Origin: a virus
Strand: one strand, 5' to 3'
Virus record (IMG/VR): IMGVR_UViG_3300032053_014236
Coordinates: 1 to 36,129 of that record
Length of the DNA stretch: 36,129 bases
The notes below the pieces were generated by a model, which saw only the letters and a list, made by a program, of their open reading frames with translations, searched no databases and was not told the DNA's origin. Shown here piece by piece: positions 14,579 through 23,827 of this stretch; positions within the stretch are counted from its first letter, which is position 1, and every line of letters begins with the position of its first letter. Made by a program: the position numbers and the translations under genes.

Positions 14579-16501
14579 CTATGTGTTCTCGTCTTCCAGG
14601 TACGAGACGTCTCCGAAGATGTACCCGAAACACGATGTATATTGACTCATGCCGTGGGGCATATCGGCGGCATCGATAAATCCAGTGGAGGTCCGATATA
14701 AAGCAAATTCCCATCGGTTTCTTCGTTTGGAATTATATCCAATGAGAAGTTGTTCCGATTCTGTCACATCACTCCAGGAATGTCCAGTTAACTTATAACT
14801 GATCCATCCACCAGGATAATCCCTCCACACTCCGGGAGGCCAAAATAACCAATGTGTATCCACGTGAATCGATGTTACATCGCATGTGGGTACAAAATCA
14901 ATTGGCAAATGATAGGGAGATCCGCTACGATGCGCCCCAATTAATTCTCGCTGGGATGGACTAAAAAGGTAATCCGCATCCGGCGAGGGGGGATATGCCA
15001 ATTGTCCATGATAATATTGACCAGCGTACCAATAATCTTTGGTGAAATCTCTGTAATACGATCCACCGCTGGCCCACGCCTTCCACGCCGATATTGAATA
15101 TCTATCTGGTTCTCCACCTGCGGGACATCCAAACAGAATGTACGGTGCGCTTTGTCTATCATGAACACCCCATGGAGATGGCATGGTATCCCCGCTGGGC
15201 CAATGGACGAACAAATCATTGCGTTCGTCATATTTGATGTACCACATTGTTCCGTGTTCTATGTCCGTAAAGTCTGCATTTAAGGATTGGGAGAATGAAG
15301 GAACGTTTCTAATATTTCCACCATTCCACCAGAGCGGAAGAAACCATTCAATGATGTTGGCGTTTTTATGTTGATAATCGCACCATACCGTATACCACGC
15401 ATCACACCAAAACACAAAACCAGTTTCCCCATCATATGCGGCCCCAACCCAGGACCATTTAAGATCCCCTATGTTGGCCAATGGTTCCCCATTGGTATCC
15501 CCACACACCGTTAGATTCCCCTCGGTGCATGAATAGAGGTAGGGTGCGTAGATTTGTTCCCGCCAAAAATTAAATGGTTTTTTATAAAACCGTTGCACAC
15601 CTAATCCGTATGGGCCTCCCGGTTTATACATGAACCGTCCGTAATACCCATAACCACCTGGGCCTCCCGAATGGGGCCATCCACCACCATACCACCATTC
15701 GTTGTGGATGTCACCAAAAAGATCATAATCAATATATTCGGTTGTGTCGGTTGGATCCACATCCAGGTCTTTCACCTGAAATTTTAAAACCATGTATAAG
15801 TCAGCCCATTTATCATAATAGAAAATCATGCCCTCCGTGGCAGGTATTTCCCTAACGGCGAAACCGTAGGTGTGTAATGAACTCCGATACCAGCCTGAAT
15901 ACGCAATTCCTCCTGGTGGATCTATCATGGATGGGTCATACCCACCCCCCCATGAATCATAGGGGGCAAAAGCATTATTATCGTACAGGTCGATGTAAAA
16001 ATTATATTTTCCATTGGGGTCCTGAAAGAACACCATGGACTGTTGCATATTGAATGATGCCATTACCGGACGCAGCGGTCTCGGTTTTATGCCTTCTTCT
16101 ACGGCTTCTTCTGTCGGTCTCCGGTAAATTTTAATCTTGTGAATTCCTGCAGCCGTTGAGGTGTGAATATAACCACCATCGTCCAGCCAGGTCTGTCTCT
16201 GTAATCCGTTGAGATTGGCCCCACCGGTGTAATTAATCAATTTATTCAAACATTGTTCAGCGTACTTCTGGCTCTGCCGGCATTTTGCCGTATCGCCGCG
16301 ATATTCAATGCTGGGAGCGATACAATGGGAATTCATTTGCCCACGGATACGGCGTCTGTTTCTCCTCCTAGCCGCCTCAAGGGCCACTTCTTTTTCCGCT
16401 TCATCATTGAGCTCGCTGGAGCGATCGCGATGACTTAGACCACCATCTTCCAGGTATTTATCTCTTTTGCGTTGATGAAACGGATTGCGAAAATCAAACA
16501 C
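14579..16501 (-). CDS. Tryptophan/tyrosine-rich virion protein, 640 residues
   Basis: The start is GTG, inside a TAGTG overlap with the previous gene, so translation is coupled. The first 60 residues are highly charged (RRRNRRRIRG). The rest is strikingly rich in Trp, Tyr, Gly and Pro, with runs such as NEWWYGGGWPHSGGPGGYGY, and several scattered cysteines. There are no membrane segments. This composition suggests a beta-rich, ring-stacking surface such as a carbohydrate-contacting tail or baseplate part. I know no family for it. Its position between the IPxW-repeat tail protein and the helical virion proteins fits a tail or tail-hub component. Confidence 0.7.
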   Translation of the reverse strand: MFDFRNPFHQRKRDKYLEDGGLSHRDRSSELNDEAEKEVALEAARRRNRRRIRGQMNSHCIAPSIEYRGDTAKCRQSQKYAEQCLNKLINYTGGANLNGLQRQTWLDDGGYIHTSTAAGIHKIKIYRRPTEEAVEEGIKPRPLRPVMASFNMQQSMVFFQDPNGKYNFYIDLYDNNAFAPYDSWGGGYDPSMIDPPGGIAYSGWYRSSLHTYGFAVREIPATEGMIFYYDKWADLYMVLKFQVKDLDVDPTDTTEYIDYDLFGDIHNEWWYGGGWPHSGGPGGYGYYGRFMYKPGGPYGLGVQRFYKKPFNFWREQIYAPYLYSCTEGNLTVCGDTNGEPLANIGDLKWSWVGAAYDGETGFVFWCDAWYTVWCDYQHKNANIIEWFLPLWWNGGNIRNVPSFSQSLNADFTDIEHGTMWYIKYDERNDLFVHWPSGDTMPSPWGVHDRQSAPYILFGCPAGGEPDRYSISAWKAWASGGSYYRDFTKDYWYAGQYYHGQLAYPPSPDADYLFSPSQRELIGAHRSGSPYHLPIDFVPTCDVTSIHVDTHWLFWPPGVWRDYPGGWISYKLTGHSWSDVTESEQLLIGYNSKRRNRWEFALYRTSTGFIDAADMPHGMSQYTSCFGYIFGDVSYLEDENT

Positions 16502-17475
16502 TATCTTCTCCGCACGTTTGAGAAATCACCCATTACCTTCATGGATTCAATTCTAAAATTACTTCCACCCAAATTCTTCAAACCAAACTGAATGAACCTA
16601 CTATTGATACCTCGTCCAATCTTGGCGCGAGACTCGTAGGCATGCTGTTCACCGTGTTTGTGTTCGACCGGATAGTAATATTCGGTAGCCTCATCTACCT
16701 TCACGATAAGGCTGACATCTCCATCCGCCCTCATTGTGATCCATGATTCTCTTGCTCTCTTGAGAATCTTTTCGTACATATCTGTCACTCCAAAGAGGAC
16801 GACCGCATCGATATCTCTTCCGTCATCCTTATTGGCACCAACTGCGTATAATCCGGATGCACTAGCCGTGATAAGTTGATCTCCGCGATATGCCATGGAG
16901 TTGAAATTGAAGCGATTATATTCTGTAATCGCTCCATGAGATGCATTCATCACGACCATTTTATAATTGATGGTTGTGAGTGGCAACCCGGTTGCATTAA
17001 TAATCCACACCGGGATATCTATCGCCACCGTCCCAATCATGTTGAGCCATGCCACCATAGATAGGGTCCAGTGGGGTATGACTATAGAGGCATTGGCAAC
17101 TAGGCCGGTATATCCCGTGCTCTCTACGATCCACGGTGTAGGAACATACAGAACCGTATCCCCATAAACATTCGGGGCTCCGGCATTGATGACCCACAAT
17201 GGGATGTGCAAATCTGAAGCGGTACCAATAATATCGGCAAAACCAAGTGAATTAATCGTCCACTTGGGGATATCGATGTTAACCGAACAAAACAAAGACA
17301 CTGCATCAGACGAAATGGTCCATAGTGGAATATGTAATGCGGCCCCATCTTGAAATAAGGCTGTCATTGTTCCACTTACCGTCATGACCATAGGTATCAC
17401 ACCCAATGGGCGGGTGGTACCTGTGCCACTTACTGTCACTGTCATGGGTACAGAAGACACATCAACAATAGTCAT
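16501..17475 (-). CDS. Tail protein with six IPxW repeats
   Basis: A 324-residue protein whose N-terminal half is built from about six units of roughly 21 residues, each with a beta-strand core such as LHIPLWTI (47), IDIPKWTI (67), LHIPLWVI (89), LYVPTPWIV (109), IVIPHWTL (131) and IDIPVWII (152). The C-terminal half has a globular part ending in RFIQFGLKNLGGSNFRIES and an Arg-rich end, a pattern common in tail proteins of podovirus-like and other phages. The repeats probably stack as a beta fibre. It overlaps the aromatic-rich gene. A baseplate, tail-tip or fibre role is inferred. Confidence 0.75.
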   Translation of the reverse strand: MTIVDVSSVPMTVTVSGTGTTRPLGVIPMVMTVSGTMTALFQDGAALHIPLWTISSDAVSLFCSVNIDIPKWTINSLGFADIIGTASDLHIPLWVINAGAPNVYGDTVLYVPTPWIVESTGYTGLVANASIVIPHWTLSMVAWLNMIGTVAIDIPVWIINATGLPLTTINYKMVVMNASHGAITEYNRFNFNSMAYRGDQLITASASGLYAVGANKDDGRDIDAVVLFGVTDMYEKILKRARESWITMRADGDVSLIVKVDEATEYYYPVEHKHGEQHAYESRAKIGRGINSRFIQFGLKNLGGSNFRIESMKVMGDFSNVRRR

Positions 17476-17485
17476 GGGGATCCCT

Positions 17486-18193
17486 TTATGCTATCTTAAA
17501 TCTCATGTTCCCTACCGTCAGGTAATCAGGCCAGGTAGAGCTTTCATTTCCACCAAAATCAAAAAATCCAACTATCTCATCTGCAGCAGCGTCGTCGTCC
17601 CATATGAGTGCTCCCGCTGTGGGGGCAATATCACCCATCATGGCCAACCCAAAATTCACCGGATCAAAGTCAATATAGGCATACCCACCTGTATCGTATT
17701 GAACGGCCGCGTAGGCAGACATACCATTGGCATCCTGCACGTATCCACCGGCTGTTGGCAATTGGTCCTCGAAGGTAATGGTGATCGCGGCCTCAACTCC
17801 AGCGGTAAGGGTAGGATCCGCTCCTGTCAAATCTACAATCTGCATCCATAAACCTGGACCAACCAAATCAATATCGTACACCAAGAACGGTCCCTGATTG
17901 GCAGGATTGGCCGAGTTTGTGGTAATGTAATTTCCGGGAGCAAAACCAGCAGTCCAGAAATTTCCTGCAGCTCGGGTAATCTTTGCCGGGGTATTGGAAA
18001 ATGTCAATCCAATGGCTCCGCTATTTCCGTTCACATTAATTCTCTTGACATAATACTTTGTGTTGAATGGAACAACTTGAGCAAAATCTGCTCGCATTAA
18101 GATGATTGTAAGAGCATCTGTGGCTAGATTCACCGCTTTTTCAATCATCAAAAGTTTGTATCGATCGCACACAAAAGATTGCATTGTGGGCAT
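17486..18193 (-). CDS. Virion decoration/tail protein, paralogue A
   Basis: A 235-residue, mostly beta protein. It is a paralogue of the next upstream gene: both share an ITRAAGNFW...GFAPGNYITT...GPFLVYDID block (here about residues 71-110) and a C-terminal DIAPTAGALIWDD block followed by a GFFDFGG strand. The central block also resembles a segment of the head-tail adaptor gene. A TAAGGGAG site precedes the ATG. The small Gly/Thr/Asp-rich domains are typical of phage decoration, neck or fibre parts. Function is not known. Confidence 0.7.
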   Translation of the reverse strand: MPTMQSFVCDRYKLLMIEKAVNLATDALTIILMRADFAQVVPFNTKYYVKRINVNGNSGAIGLTFSNTPAKITRAAGNFWTAGFAPGNYITTNSANPANQGPFLVYDIDLVGPGLWMQIVDLTGADPTLTAGVEAAITITFEDQLPTAGGYVQDANGMSAYAAVQYDTGGYAYIDFDPVNFGLAMMGDIAPTAGALIWDDDAAADEIVGFFDFGGNESSTWPDYLTVGNMRFKIA

Positions 18194-18205
18194 AATGTCT
18201 CTCCC

Positions 18206-18868
18206 TTAAATATGATTCACGGTGCTGGAATTCACATTCATTGTGGTACCATCACGGATGATCCGATCTGTCTGAAAACTAAAATACCCAACGATGCAGT
18301 CATCGGAAGTGGTATCATCGAAGATGATGATGCCAGCGGTTGGTCCAATATCCCCACCCGCTGCAGTGAGAGCGATATCGTTCCAAAAACCATATGCGTT
18401 ATCGGTAGCGAGGTCCAACCCCGCATTCTCTCCGGCTAATGCTGTTCCACCCAATGTGTACCCATATCCGCTTCCCAATTCATCATTGGCAGTGATAGCG
18501 CATGATGTGCTTACATCGGTGAGGAGTGCCATGGATCCGGTTGGGTCGGTCACTGTCAACACCAGGGTCGTAACTACGGTGACCAAGAAGGGTCCATAAT
18601 TAGAACCGGCAGCGCTGGTTGTTATGAGGTTTCCCGGGACAAACTTGTCGGTGCTCCAACTCCCGGTTGTGCGGGCAATCGATTGGGAACCGAAATTAAA
18701 TGTGGTCGCACCATTACGATATGCGTTTAAACACCCATACGTAGAATAGAGTGGGCTAAAAACAAAGCCCGCCCGCGTGAGTGCGTATTTAAACGCATCC
18801 GGTGCATCCCAATCGACATTATGATTCAAAAGTCTATACTTATAGTGATTAGACGCCGTAAATAACAT
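18206..18868 (-). CDS. Virion decoration/tail protein, paralogue B
   Basis: A 220-residue protein paralogous to its neighbour. Shared blocks are IARTTGSWSTDKFVPGNLIT with GPFLVTVV, and DIGPTAGIIIFDDTTSDD followed by a GYFSFQ strand. The N termini differ, which suggests distinct partners. An AGGAGGGTG site precedes the ATG. The pair probably arose by tandem duplication. Structural role inferred from place and composition. Confidence 0.7.
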   Translation of the reverse strand: MLFTASNHYKYRLLNHNVDWDAPDAFKYALTRAGFVFSPLYSTYGCLNAYRNGATTFNFGSQSIARTTGSWSTDKFVPGNLITTSAAGSNYGPFLVTVVTTLVLTVTDPTGSMALLTDVSTSCAITANDELGSGYGYTLGGTALAGENAGLDLATDNAYGFWNDIALTAAGGDIGPTAGIIIFDDTTSDDCIVGYFSFQTDRIIRDGTTMNVNSSTVNHI

Positions 18869-18917
18869 TACACCCTCCTAATGGTGAAAACTACAAATAC
18901 ACCCACAATGCGGTGTA

Positions 18918-19700
18918 TTATGCAGCCGGGAACGTCACGGAGAATGTACTCAGCGTCAATGTAGCGCCCGACACCATGGCCAGGGAAGATAGGTTCATCT
19001 CAGCCCCTGCGGTTGAAACTGCGCCCTGAACACGAACATCGGTCGCGTTATCTGTTCCGAGATCCTCTGACGTGACTAGACGAAAATATCCAGCCGTGCC
19101 ATCTGCCGTAATTGTACCCGACCAGGTATCAGCATTCTTAGCAACCGCGCCCGCTGCCGGAAGTCCAAGTTGCAGTGTATCGGTTGCAGCCCGAGATCCC
19201 GCCTGAATAACAGCAGCGGCACCGAAGGTAATCGTTCCGCCACCGTCTGCGATCGTCAATGTAATACCCGGAATGCGACATGATACAACGATAACTCCCG
19301 TTGCACCACCAACGGTTGCACATGAGGCGCGAACCTGGGAAATTTTATTCAATTCCCAGCACACACCCTGCGCGATCTCGTCGTTGTTCGCATGGCCGTA
19401 GGTCGTTGCATCGTAAGATGCCGTGTAGGTTGTTCCATCGACCGTCACTGTGATGTTGTAGGTTCCGGCTGCGTGGACACCAGGCACCGTAATCGTATTG
19501 ATCGCAAGCACACCATGTTCTTTCGTGGATACCACACCGCCAGACTTGGTGAGTTTGACCAGCAGAATACCCTCAGCATCGTCTGCCTCTGCCGGAGGTG
19601 TTCCAGCATAAATCTTGAGCACGGAGTCTGCAAACACTTCCCGTAATCCTCTGCCGTTCAATAACTGATTTCGTAACCCTGTAGAATACTTTTCAGACAT
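18918..19700 (-). CDS. Phage virion protein with MSEKYSTGLRN-type N terminus
   Basis: A 260-residue protein. The N terminus (EKYSTGLRNQLLNGRGLREV, then VLKIYAGTPPAEADDAEG) and the C terminus (YFRLVTSED...MNLSSLAMVSGATLTLSTFSVTFP) match a widespread, uncharacterised phage particle protein family. In between (about residues 68-165) lies an inserted domain with VTVDGTTYTAS and EIAQGVCWELN elements, like small beta domains found in sheath and fibre proteins. The insertion makes it longer than the usual family members. AAGGAGG precedes the ATG. It lies right before the tail-tube-B-like gene in transcription reading downstream, in keeping with a neck or tail role. Confidence 0.75.
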   Translation of the reverse strand: MSEKYSTGLRNQLLNGRGLREVFADSVLKIYAGTPPAEADDAEGILLVKLTKSGGVVSTKEHGVLAINTITVPGVHAAGTYNITVTVDGTTYTASYDATTYGHANNDEIAQGVCWELNKISQVRASCATVGGATGVIVVSCRIPGITLTIADGGGTITFGAAAVIQAGSRAATDTLQLGLPAAGAVAKNADTWSGTITADGTAGYFRLVTSEDLGTDNATDVRVQGAVSTAGAEMNLSSLAMVSGATLTLSTFSVTFPAA

Positions 19701-19715
19701 TTTAATTCCTCCTTG

Positions 19716-20693
19716 TTAGGCTCCGATGCTCTCTATATGGGGCACCGTCATGTTGATTTTCACCTTGGCATCGCCAACTTCTAGTGGTATTTCGTGGATC
19801 AGACAATATTGAAAAAAACCAGACACAGAATGTGCCACGGCTGATCCTATCGTGGCCTCATCTGGTGCATAATGGTTCCAGGTAATATTTTGTGCAGCTC
19901 CATCCAGAGCCCCACGCCATACACCTTCATCGCTAGTCCAATAAATAGTACCTCCGATCCCTTTTCCCATGACTTCATCACCAGGTATCGTGACGGCGGA
20001 TCCCAGGAGGGGAGCACTGTCGGTGATCTTCATCAATTCAGACGATAGAAAATCCTTCCCTGATGCAAAAAAAGCACCATCAGTCGTACCAAGGAATACA
20101 CCAGCCTCGACTGATTTGACCATGGTAACCTTGGCCTTCATCTTCCTCCATCCCCATCGAACATCGTAATAATGGGGCATGTAAGCCTCGGAGATATACA
20201 ACATGTCATCTCGGGCAACTATCATTCTGCCACAATGAAATTCAATAAGATGCCCGGCCGGCATTGTGCGTTGATAATAATCATCGGGACCGGGCAGGAC
20301 TGTAAAAACATCGTCTTCAATGTAACCAATGACCTGGTTGTTCGTGCAGTACGTGCGACCATTCTGGTACACATACTGCATTCTCGCGTCAGGATCGATA
20401 GAGATCACAATCGGGATCAAACTATAGTCGTCATCAACGCGGTAAAGAACGCCTCCATTAGACATGATTTTTATGACATAACACATATCGCCATTTGACC
20501 ATGCCGAATGAAAATTACCAACCAATTTTCTGACGTATCCGGGGCGCCTGAGTAAACGATATTCGTCATCTATATCGACATTGACACCCACCACAAGGTA
20601 GGTTCCGGCTTCCCCACCAGGGGGGATAGCAAGTGGATCTGTCAGGTTGTCGATACCGCGAATTTTACCTGCATCGAGAATGACATCATACAT
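19716..20693 (-). CDS. Tail-tube-B / stabilisation-like protein of podoviruses
   Basis: A 325-residue protein with short blade-like beta repeats, for example RLLRRPGYVRKLVG, GGVLYRVDDDYSL, DDMLYISEAYMPH and GGTIYWTSDEGVWRG, consistent with a beta propeller. The N-terminal NVDIDDEYRLLRRPGY pattern is one seen in podovirus tail tubular B or DNA-stabilisation proteins, which form the nozzle below the adaptor. It is coupled to the adaptor gene by a TAATG overlap, which supports a head-tail connection role. The family assignment is from pattern only. Confidence 0.65.
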   Translation of the reverse strand: MYDVILDAGKIRGIDNLTDPLAIPPGGEAGTYLVVGVNVDIDDEYRLLRRPGYVRKLVGNFHSAWSNGDMCYVIKIMSNGGVLYRVDDDYSLIPIVISIDPDARMQYVYQNGRTYCTNNQVIGYIEDDVFTVLPGPDDYYQRTMPAGHLIEFHCGRMIVARDDMLYISEAYMPHYYDVRWGWRKMKAKVTMVKSVEAGVFLGTTDGAFFASGKDFLSSELMKITDSAPLLGSAVTIPGDEVMGKGIGGTIYWTSDEGVWRGALDGAAQNITWNHYAPDEATIGSAVAHSVSGFFQYCLIHEIPLEVGDAKVKINMTVPHIESIGA

Positions 20694-21589
20694 TAAATCA
20701 TGCCCTCATGTGCATGGCACACCTGGCCATCTTGTCGTGAATCGATCGTAGCAATCATGGCATCTTCAATGACATCTTCGAAAGCTGCCATCGCGTTGGC
20801 CCTTGATTTAGGATCATAAGTATCTGTGTCCTGTTTTCCGTAGGCCTCGGCCATAATTCCATGGATAAACCCCATGTGCCATTGTGTACGTACTTCGGGA
20901 GAAGACGTCAAGGTTGCATTGGTCACGGACGCCAGCGGAAGACGATATACCGACAACCGGAAACTATCTTCGATCTTTCGTAGAATGGCGCTGGTATTCA
21001 CTGCCGCAGTGAGCGTTTGACTCACAGTGATCACCGTGCCAGATACGTTGGTGACGGTCACGACCATGTTATTGGCCCCGGCATTGGTGATCTCTATCCT
21101 GTTCCCAATGGCGTATTTTGCCGTCAGGCCACCCAGGGCATATGTGATCGTATTGGGTCCGGTGGCGAATGTCACATTCGAAGCACCAAGTACCTCTCTG
21201 GTGTTGACGTACTTCGGATAAATCCACATCTTGAGAGAATCCGGGTCCGGACAATAGATCAGGGGAGCCGTCGAGGATGTGTCTCTCCATGCCGGATAAT
21301 ACGTGTTGAGCCACTTGAGATTCTTCTTTGTTAGCCAATTCCCATTGGAATTTAGCCAACAATGTTCAACGTCGATGATCCTCGGGTCAAAGGCCAGTGA
21401 ATACGTATTGCAGGGTATTTCGATCGTGCAAAAAGATGCACTTTCCTCGATGACCGGATAAACGCGCCGATAGAATTTCTCCAACGCTGCATTGTAACAG
21501 GCGATCAATGTGGCCGTTCCCCATCGATATGGCTCTGCAGTATCTTCCAAAAAATCTCTCGCGAGAAGAATGATTTCATTGTGAGTCAT
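20693..21589 (-). CDS. Head-tail adaptor (tail-tube-A / DUF6682-like) with an inserted domain
   Basis: A 298-residue protein. The helical start (EIILLARDFLEDTAEPYRW, then TATLIACYNAALEKFYRRVYP) and the flanking YSLAFDPRIIDV and MGFIHGIMAEAYGK segments fit podovirus adaptors that sit under the portal. A stretch at about residues 135-210 looks like an inserted beta domain (ITYALGGLTAKYAIGNRIEI, then VTVTNVSGTVITVSQTL), which resembles the block shared by the two paralogues at 17486-18868. GGAGTG precedes the ATG. The next gene follows by overlap. Confidence 0.65.
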   Translation of the reverse strand: MTHNEIILLARDFLEDTAEPYRWGTATLIACYNAALEKFYRRVYPVIEESASFCTIEIPCNTYSLAFDPRIIDVEHCWLNSNGNWLTKKNLKWLNTYYPAWRDTSSTAPLIYCPDPDSLKMWIYPKYVNTREVLGASNVTFATGPNTITYALGGLTAKYAIGNRIEITNAGANNMVVTVTNVSGTVITVSQTLTAAVNTSAILRKIEDSFRLSVYRLPLASVTNATLTSSPEVRTQWHMGFIHGIMAEAYGKQDTDTYDPKSRANAMAAFEDVIEDAMIATIDSRQDGQVCHAHEGMI

Positions 21590-21592
21590 GAA

Positions 21593-22438
21593 TTACACTC
21601 CGTAAAATCTTCGATGATAATCAAAATCTTCCTGGACCTGGGTTGCATTCGGTGCCACAAAAGACATGCAGTGTAGGGTATACCATGCTATTTCACCCAC
21701 GGTAATACGTGAAAACCCGGTCATACCCGTACCAAAAAGATTGTAACCACCGATAGTCACGATACCTGTGCCTGGTACCCAATCTGAATAGGTGCAACCT
21801 TCCCCTCCGGTCTGATATGTTGCTCCACCATCAACATATAATCTACACTTATGGGTGGTGGGATCATGAGACATGATATAACAATGCCATAATCCATCTC
21901 CGTTGTGGGCTCCAGCGACATGCACGTGTTGTCCAGATCCCAAGGAGTCAAAATTCATTTGGTTTGCATGGGTCGCGTCATTAGCGAAAAAAGCAAGACC
22001 TGAACCTGCCCCCGGGTTGTATACATCGCACCCCATAATGGCCGTTCCGGGTCCATTTACCGCATCCGACCTGATCCACATTACGATATAATCGGTGATA
22101 CCTTGCCCAATGCTTCCGGTAATGCTTGCATTGATCGTGATGTATTGTCCGTCTGCGGTAAATTGCAATCCATCATGCACATAAGAAGGGCTTCCGGTTA
22201 CCGTAAATGGACACTGGTACCTTGAAAATTCATTGGAATAGGATTGAAAGGCCGTATTCCAAAATGGCATGTAAACCGTCAAGGTCCCCGTAACACCAAG
22301 GTTAACACCACCAATCTGATATGGGGATACCATTCTGTACCGACTATTTATTCCCTGTCCGGCACAACCCGAGTAATACTTATTATTTGGGTATTGGTTG
22401 CCGGCAGCAACGTAACCATTCATAGAGAAAGGATGCAT
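21593..22438 (-). CDS. LamG/concanavalin-like lectin domain virion protein
   Basis: A 281-residue protein whose residues about 95-265 form a jellyroll-type lectin domain: GLWHCYIMSHD, then HKCRLYVDGG, VTIGGYNLF and a final IAWYTLHCMSF strand, the marks of the Laminin_G_3 / concanavalin A-like fold. The N-terminal part contains TLTVYMPFWNTAF, which resembles the IPxW repeats of the protein encoded at 16501-17475. Such domains often bind host surface sugars. AAGAGG precedes the ATG. A receptor-binding or decoration role is inferred. Confidence 0.75.
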   Translation of the reverse strand: MHPFSMNGYVAAGNQYPNNKYYSGCAGQGINSRYRMVSPYQIGGVNLGVTGTLTVYMPFWNTAFQSYSNEFSRYQCPFTVTGSPSYVHDGLQFTADGQYITINASITGSIGQGITDYIVMWIRSDAVNGPGTAIMGCDVYNPGAGSGLAFFANDATHANQMNFDSLGSGQHVHVAGAHNGDGLWHCYIMSHDPTTHKCRLYVDGGATYQTGGEGCTYSDWVPGTGIVTIGGYNLFGTGMTGFSRITVGEIAWYTLHCMSFVAPNATQVQEDFDYHRRFYGV

Positions 22439-22448
22439 GTCATACCTC

Positions 22449-23036
22449 TTAGGCGCTTTGTGGGGTAAGTTTGTATTTCAGTTTCAGGAAAGTCACCCCA
22501 ATGGCATTGGCATACGTATCTGTGGTATCACGGGTCAATGTGAAGTCGATCAGTGAACCAACGGATGTCGCTGCGGCCGAAAAACCTGTGATAGCAATAT
22601 TTCCAGACCATGCGGTACACGAACGTTTGTATTGCGCTAATCCGCCTACCGGACATGTCCATGTTACTGTGACAGATCCAGTCTGTGTTTCGTCCAGGAG
22701 ATCACCATCGGTTAAACAGGATCCGATCATGTTAAATTTGAGAGTTGCTCCGGCCGCAATACCGCCAGCGTTGGTGATAAAAAAATCTACAGCAAATACT
22801 GGCAGCACGGTATCGTCAAGTCCATACGGTGTTAACCAGGGTATGATTACCTGGGTATTAAATGCACCAGTAAAATCACGATAAGCAATCCTACCGGGAG
22901 AATAATCCAATGTGGTTAACATCGGAGGTGAACCGGCATGGCCTTCTAAGGCCCACGAAATAGGAATATCTTGAACTATATACATGGATGCTACACCTCC
23001 ACCGCCACCAGGGCTTGTTATTCGAATGCTACTCAT
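22449..23036 (-). CDS. Hypothetical virion protein, 195 residues
   Basis: A beta-rich protein beginning with a Gly-rich stretch (SPGGGGG). The core has strands around VFAVDFFITNAG, LKFNMIGSCL and VTVTWTCPVGG, ending with a FLKLKYKL strand. A similar overall layout is seen in small phage tail or fibre proteins, but I recognise no defined family. GAGGAG precedes the ATG. It lies between two sugar-binding-like proteins, which fits an outer tail or capsid-surface role. Confidence 0.65.
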   Translation of the reverse strand: MSSIRITSPGGGGGVASMYIVQDIPISWALEGHAGSPPMLTTLDYSPGRIAYRDFTGAFNTQVIIPWLTPYGLDDTVLPVFAVDFFITNAGGIAAGATLKFNMIGSCLTDGDLLDETQTGSVTVTWTCPVGGLAQYKRSCTAWSGNIAITGFSAAATSVGSLIDFTLTRDTTDTYANAIGVTFLKLKYKLTPQSA

Positions 23037-23054
23037 AGTTTGAACTCCTCGTTT

Positions 23055-23699
23055 TTAGATCAATGCAAGGATTTCCAGTACGGGTGTTGCCGCTGCGGCC
23101 TTCGCAAGCAGAAACTGTCCGTCCATCTTATACATTGTGATCGTGTCCACGTTGCCACGGGTTGTATCCCCGGCCGGTAAGATTGAAATATTGGGAGATG
23201 TTGATCTACCAGCGACGAGATAATTGACATAGGTGGCAGCAGACGCCATAGCCTCGCTGGCATTTCCACCACCCAGGTTTACCGTGAATGATCCAACCGT
23301 AAGGGCTGTCCATGTCATGGATATCTTATAAAGCATACCGGGTGTGACAGCCACAGATTGAGTCATTGCCGTTGTTCCGGCACCACTCTTACGGGCTTCA
23401 TTGCTGCTATACGCCCACCCACCTGGTAGGGTCCATCCGTTCGCGTTTCCAGTGAATGTCCCGTTGGTGATCAGGTTAGTAGAAAGTGGCGCATTGGCCA
23501 AATTGATACCTTCGAGATCAAATGTCATTGTACTTCCGGACTTCAATGTCCAGTACGATCCGGTCGTCTCATGGCACAGATAGATGTCGGCGGCGGTTCT
23601 GAGCTGAAGTGCCACACTAAATGCAGGCACATTTACTGCAATCGGTGTCCACGCTGTTGCCGATAACGTAATGGGTGCCAAAACTTTAATTTTTCTCAT
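23055..23699 (-). CDS. Virion protein with carbohydrate-binding-module-like domain
   Basis: A 214-residue protein. The middle (about residues 78-175) reads NLITNGTFTGNANGWTLPGG, followed by QSVAVTPGMLYKISMTW and later a Val/Gly-rich strand pair, the usual look of CBM_4_9-like beta-sandwich domains that bind polysaccharides. The N-terminal segment (TLSATAWTPIAV) and the end are small beta parts. CAGGAGG precedes the ATG. It is the first gene after a terminator that follows the long repeat protein. Likely a surface or fibre element; the binding target is not visible. Confidence 0.65.
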   Translation of the reverse strand: MRKIKVLAPITLSATAWTPIAVNVPAFSVALQLRTAADIYLCHETTGSYWTLKSGSTMTFDLEGINLANAPLSTNLITNGTFTGNANGWTLPGGWAYSSNEARKSGAGTTAMTQSVAVTPGMLYKISMTWTALTVGSFTVNLGGGNASEAMASAATYVNYLVAGRSTSPNISILPAGDTTRGNVDTITMYKMDGQFLLAKAAAATPVLEILALI

Positions 23700-23779
23700 C
23701 TTAATTCCTCCTGAATATAGGTGTTCGGTCTATGGTGAGAAATGGATAGGATCCATTTATGTCCAAAGTTAGGTACCTC

Positions 23780-23816
23780 AAAAAAAGAAAGGGTGAGGGC
23801 GTGAATGCCCCCACCC
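23780..23816 (-). terminator. Rho-independent terminator after the repeat-protein gene
   Basis: On the minus strand a stem of two ten-base arms (one mismatch) around a six-base loop is followed by TTTCTTTTTTT. It begins about a dozen bases after the stop of the 895-residue gene. Strong GC stem plus T tract makes this a convincing terminator or attenuator. Confidence 0.8.
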
Positions 23817-23827
23817 GTGGGAGTAAA

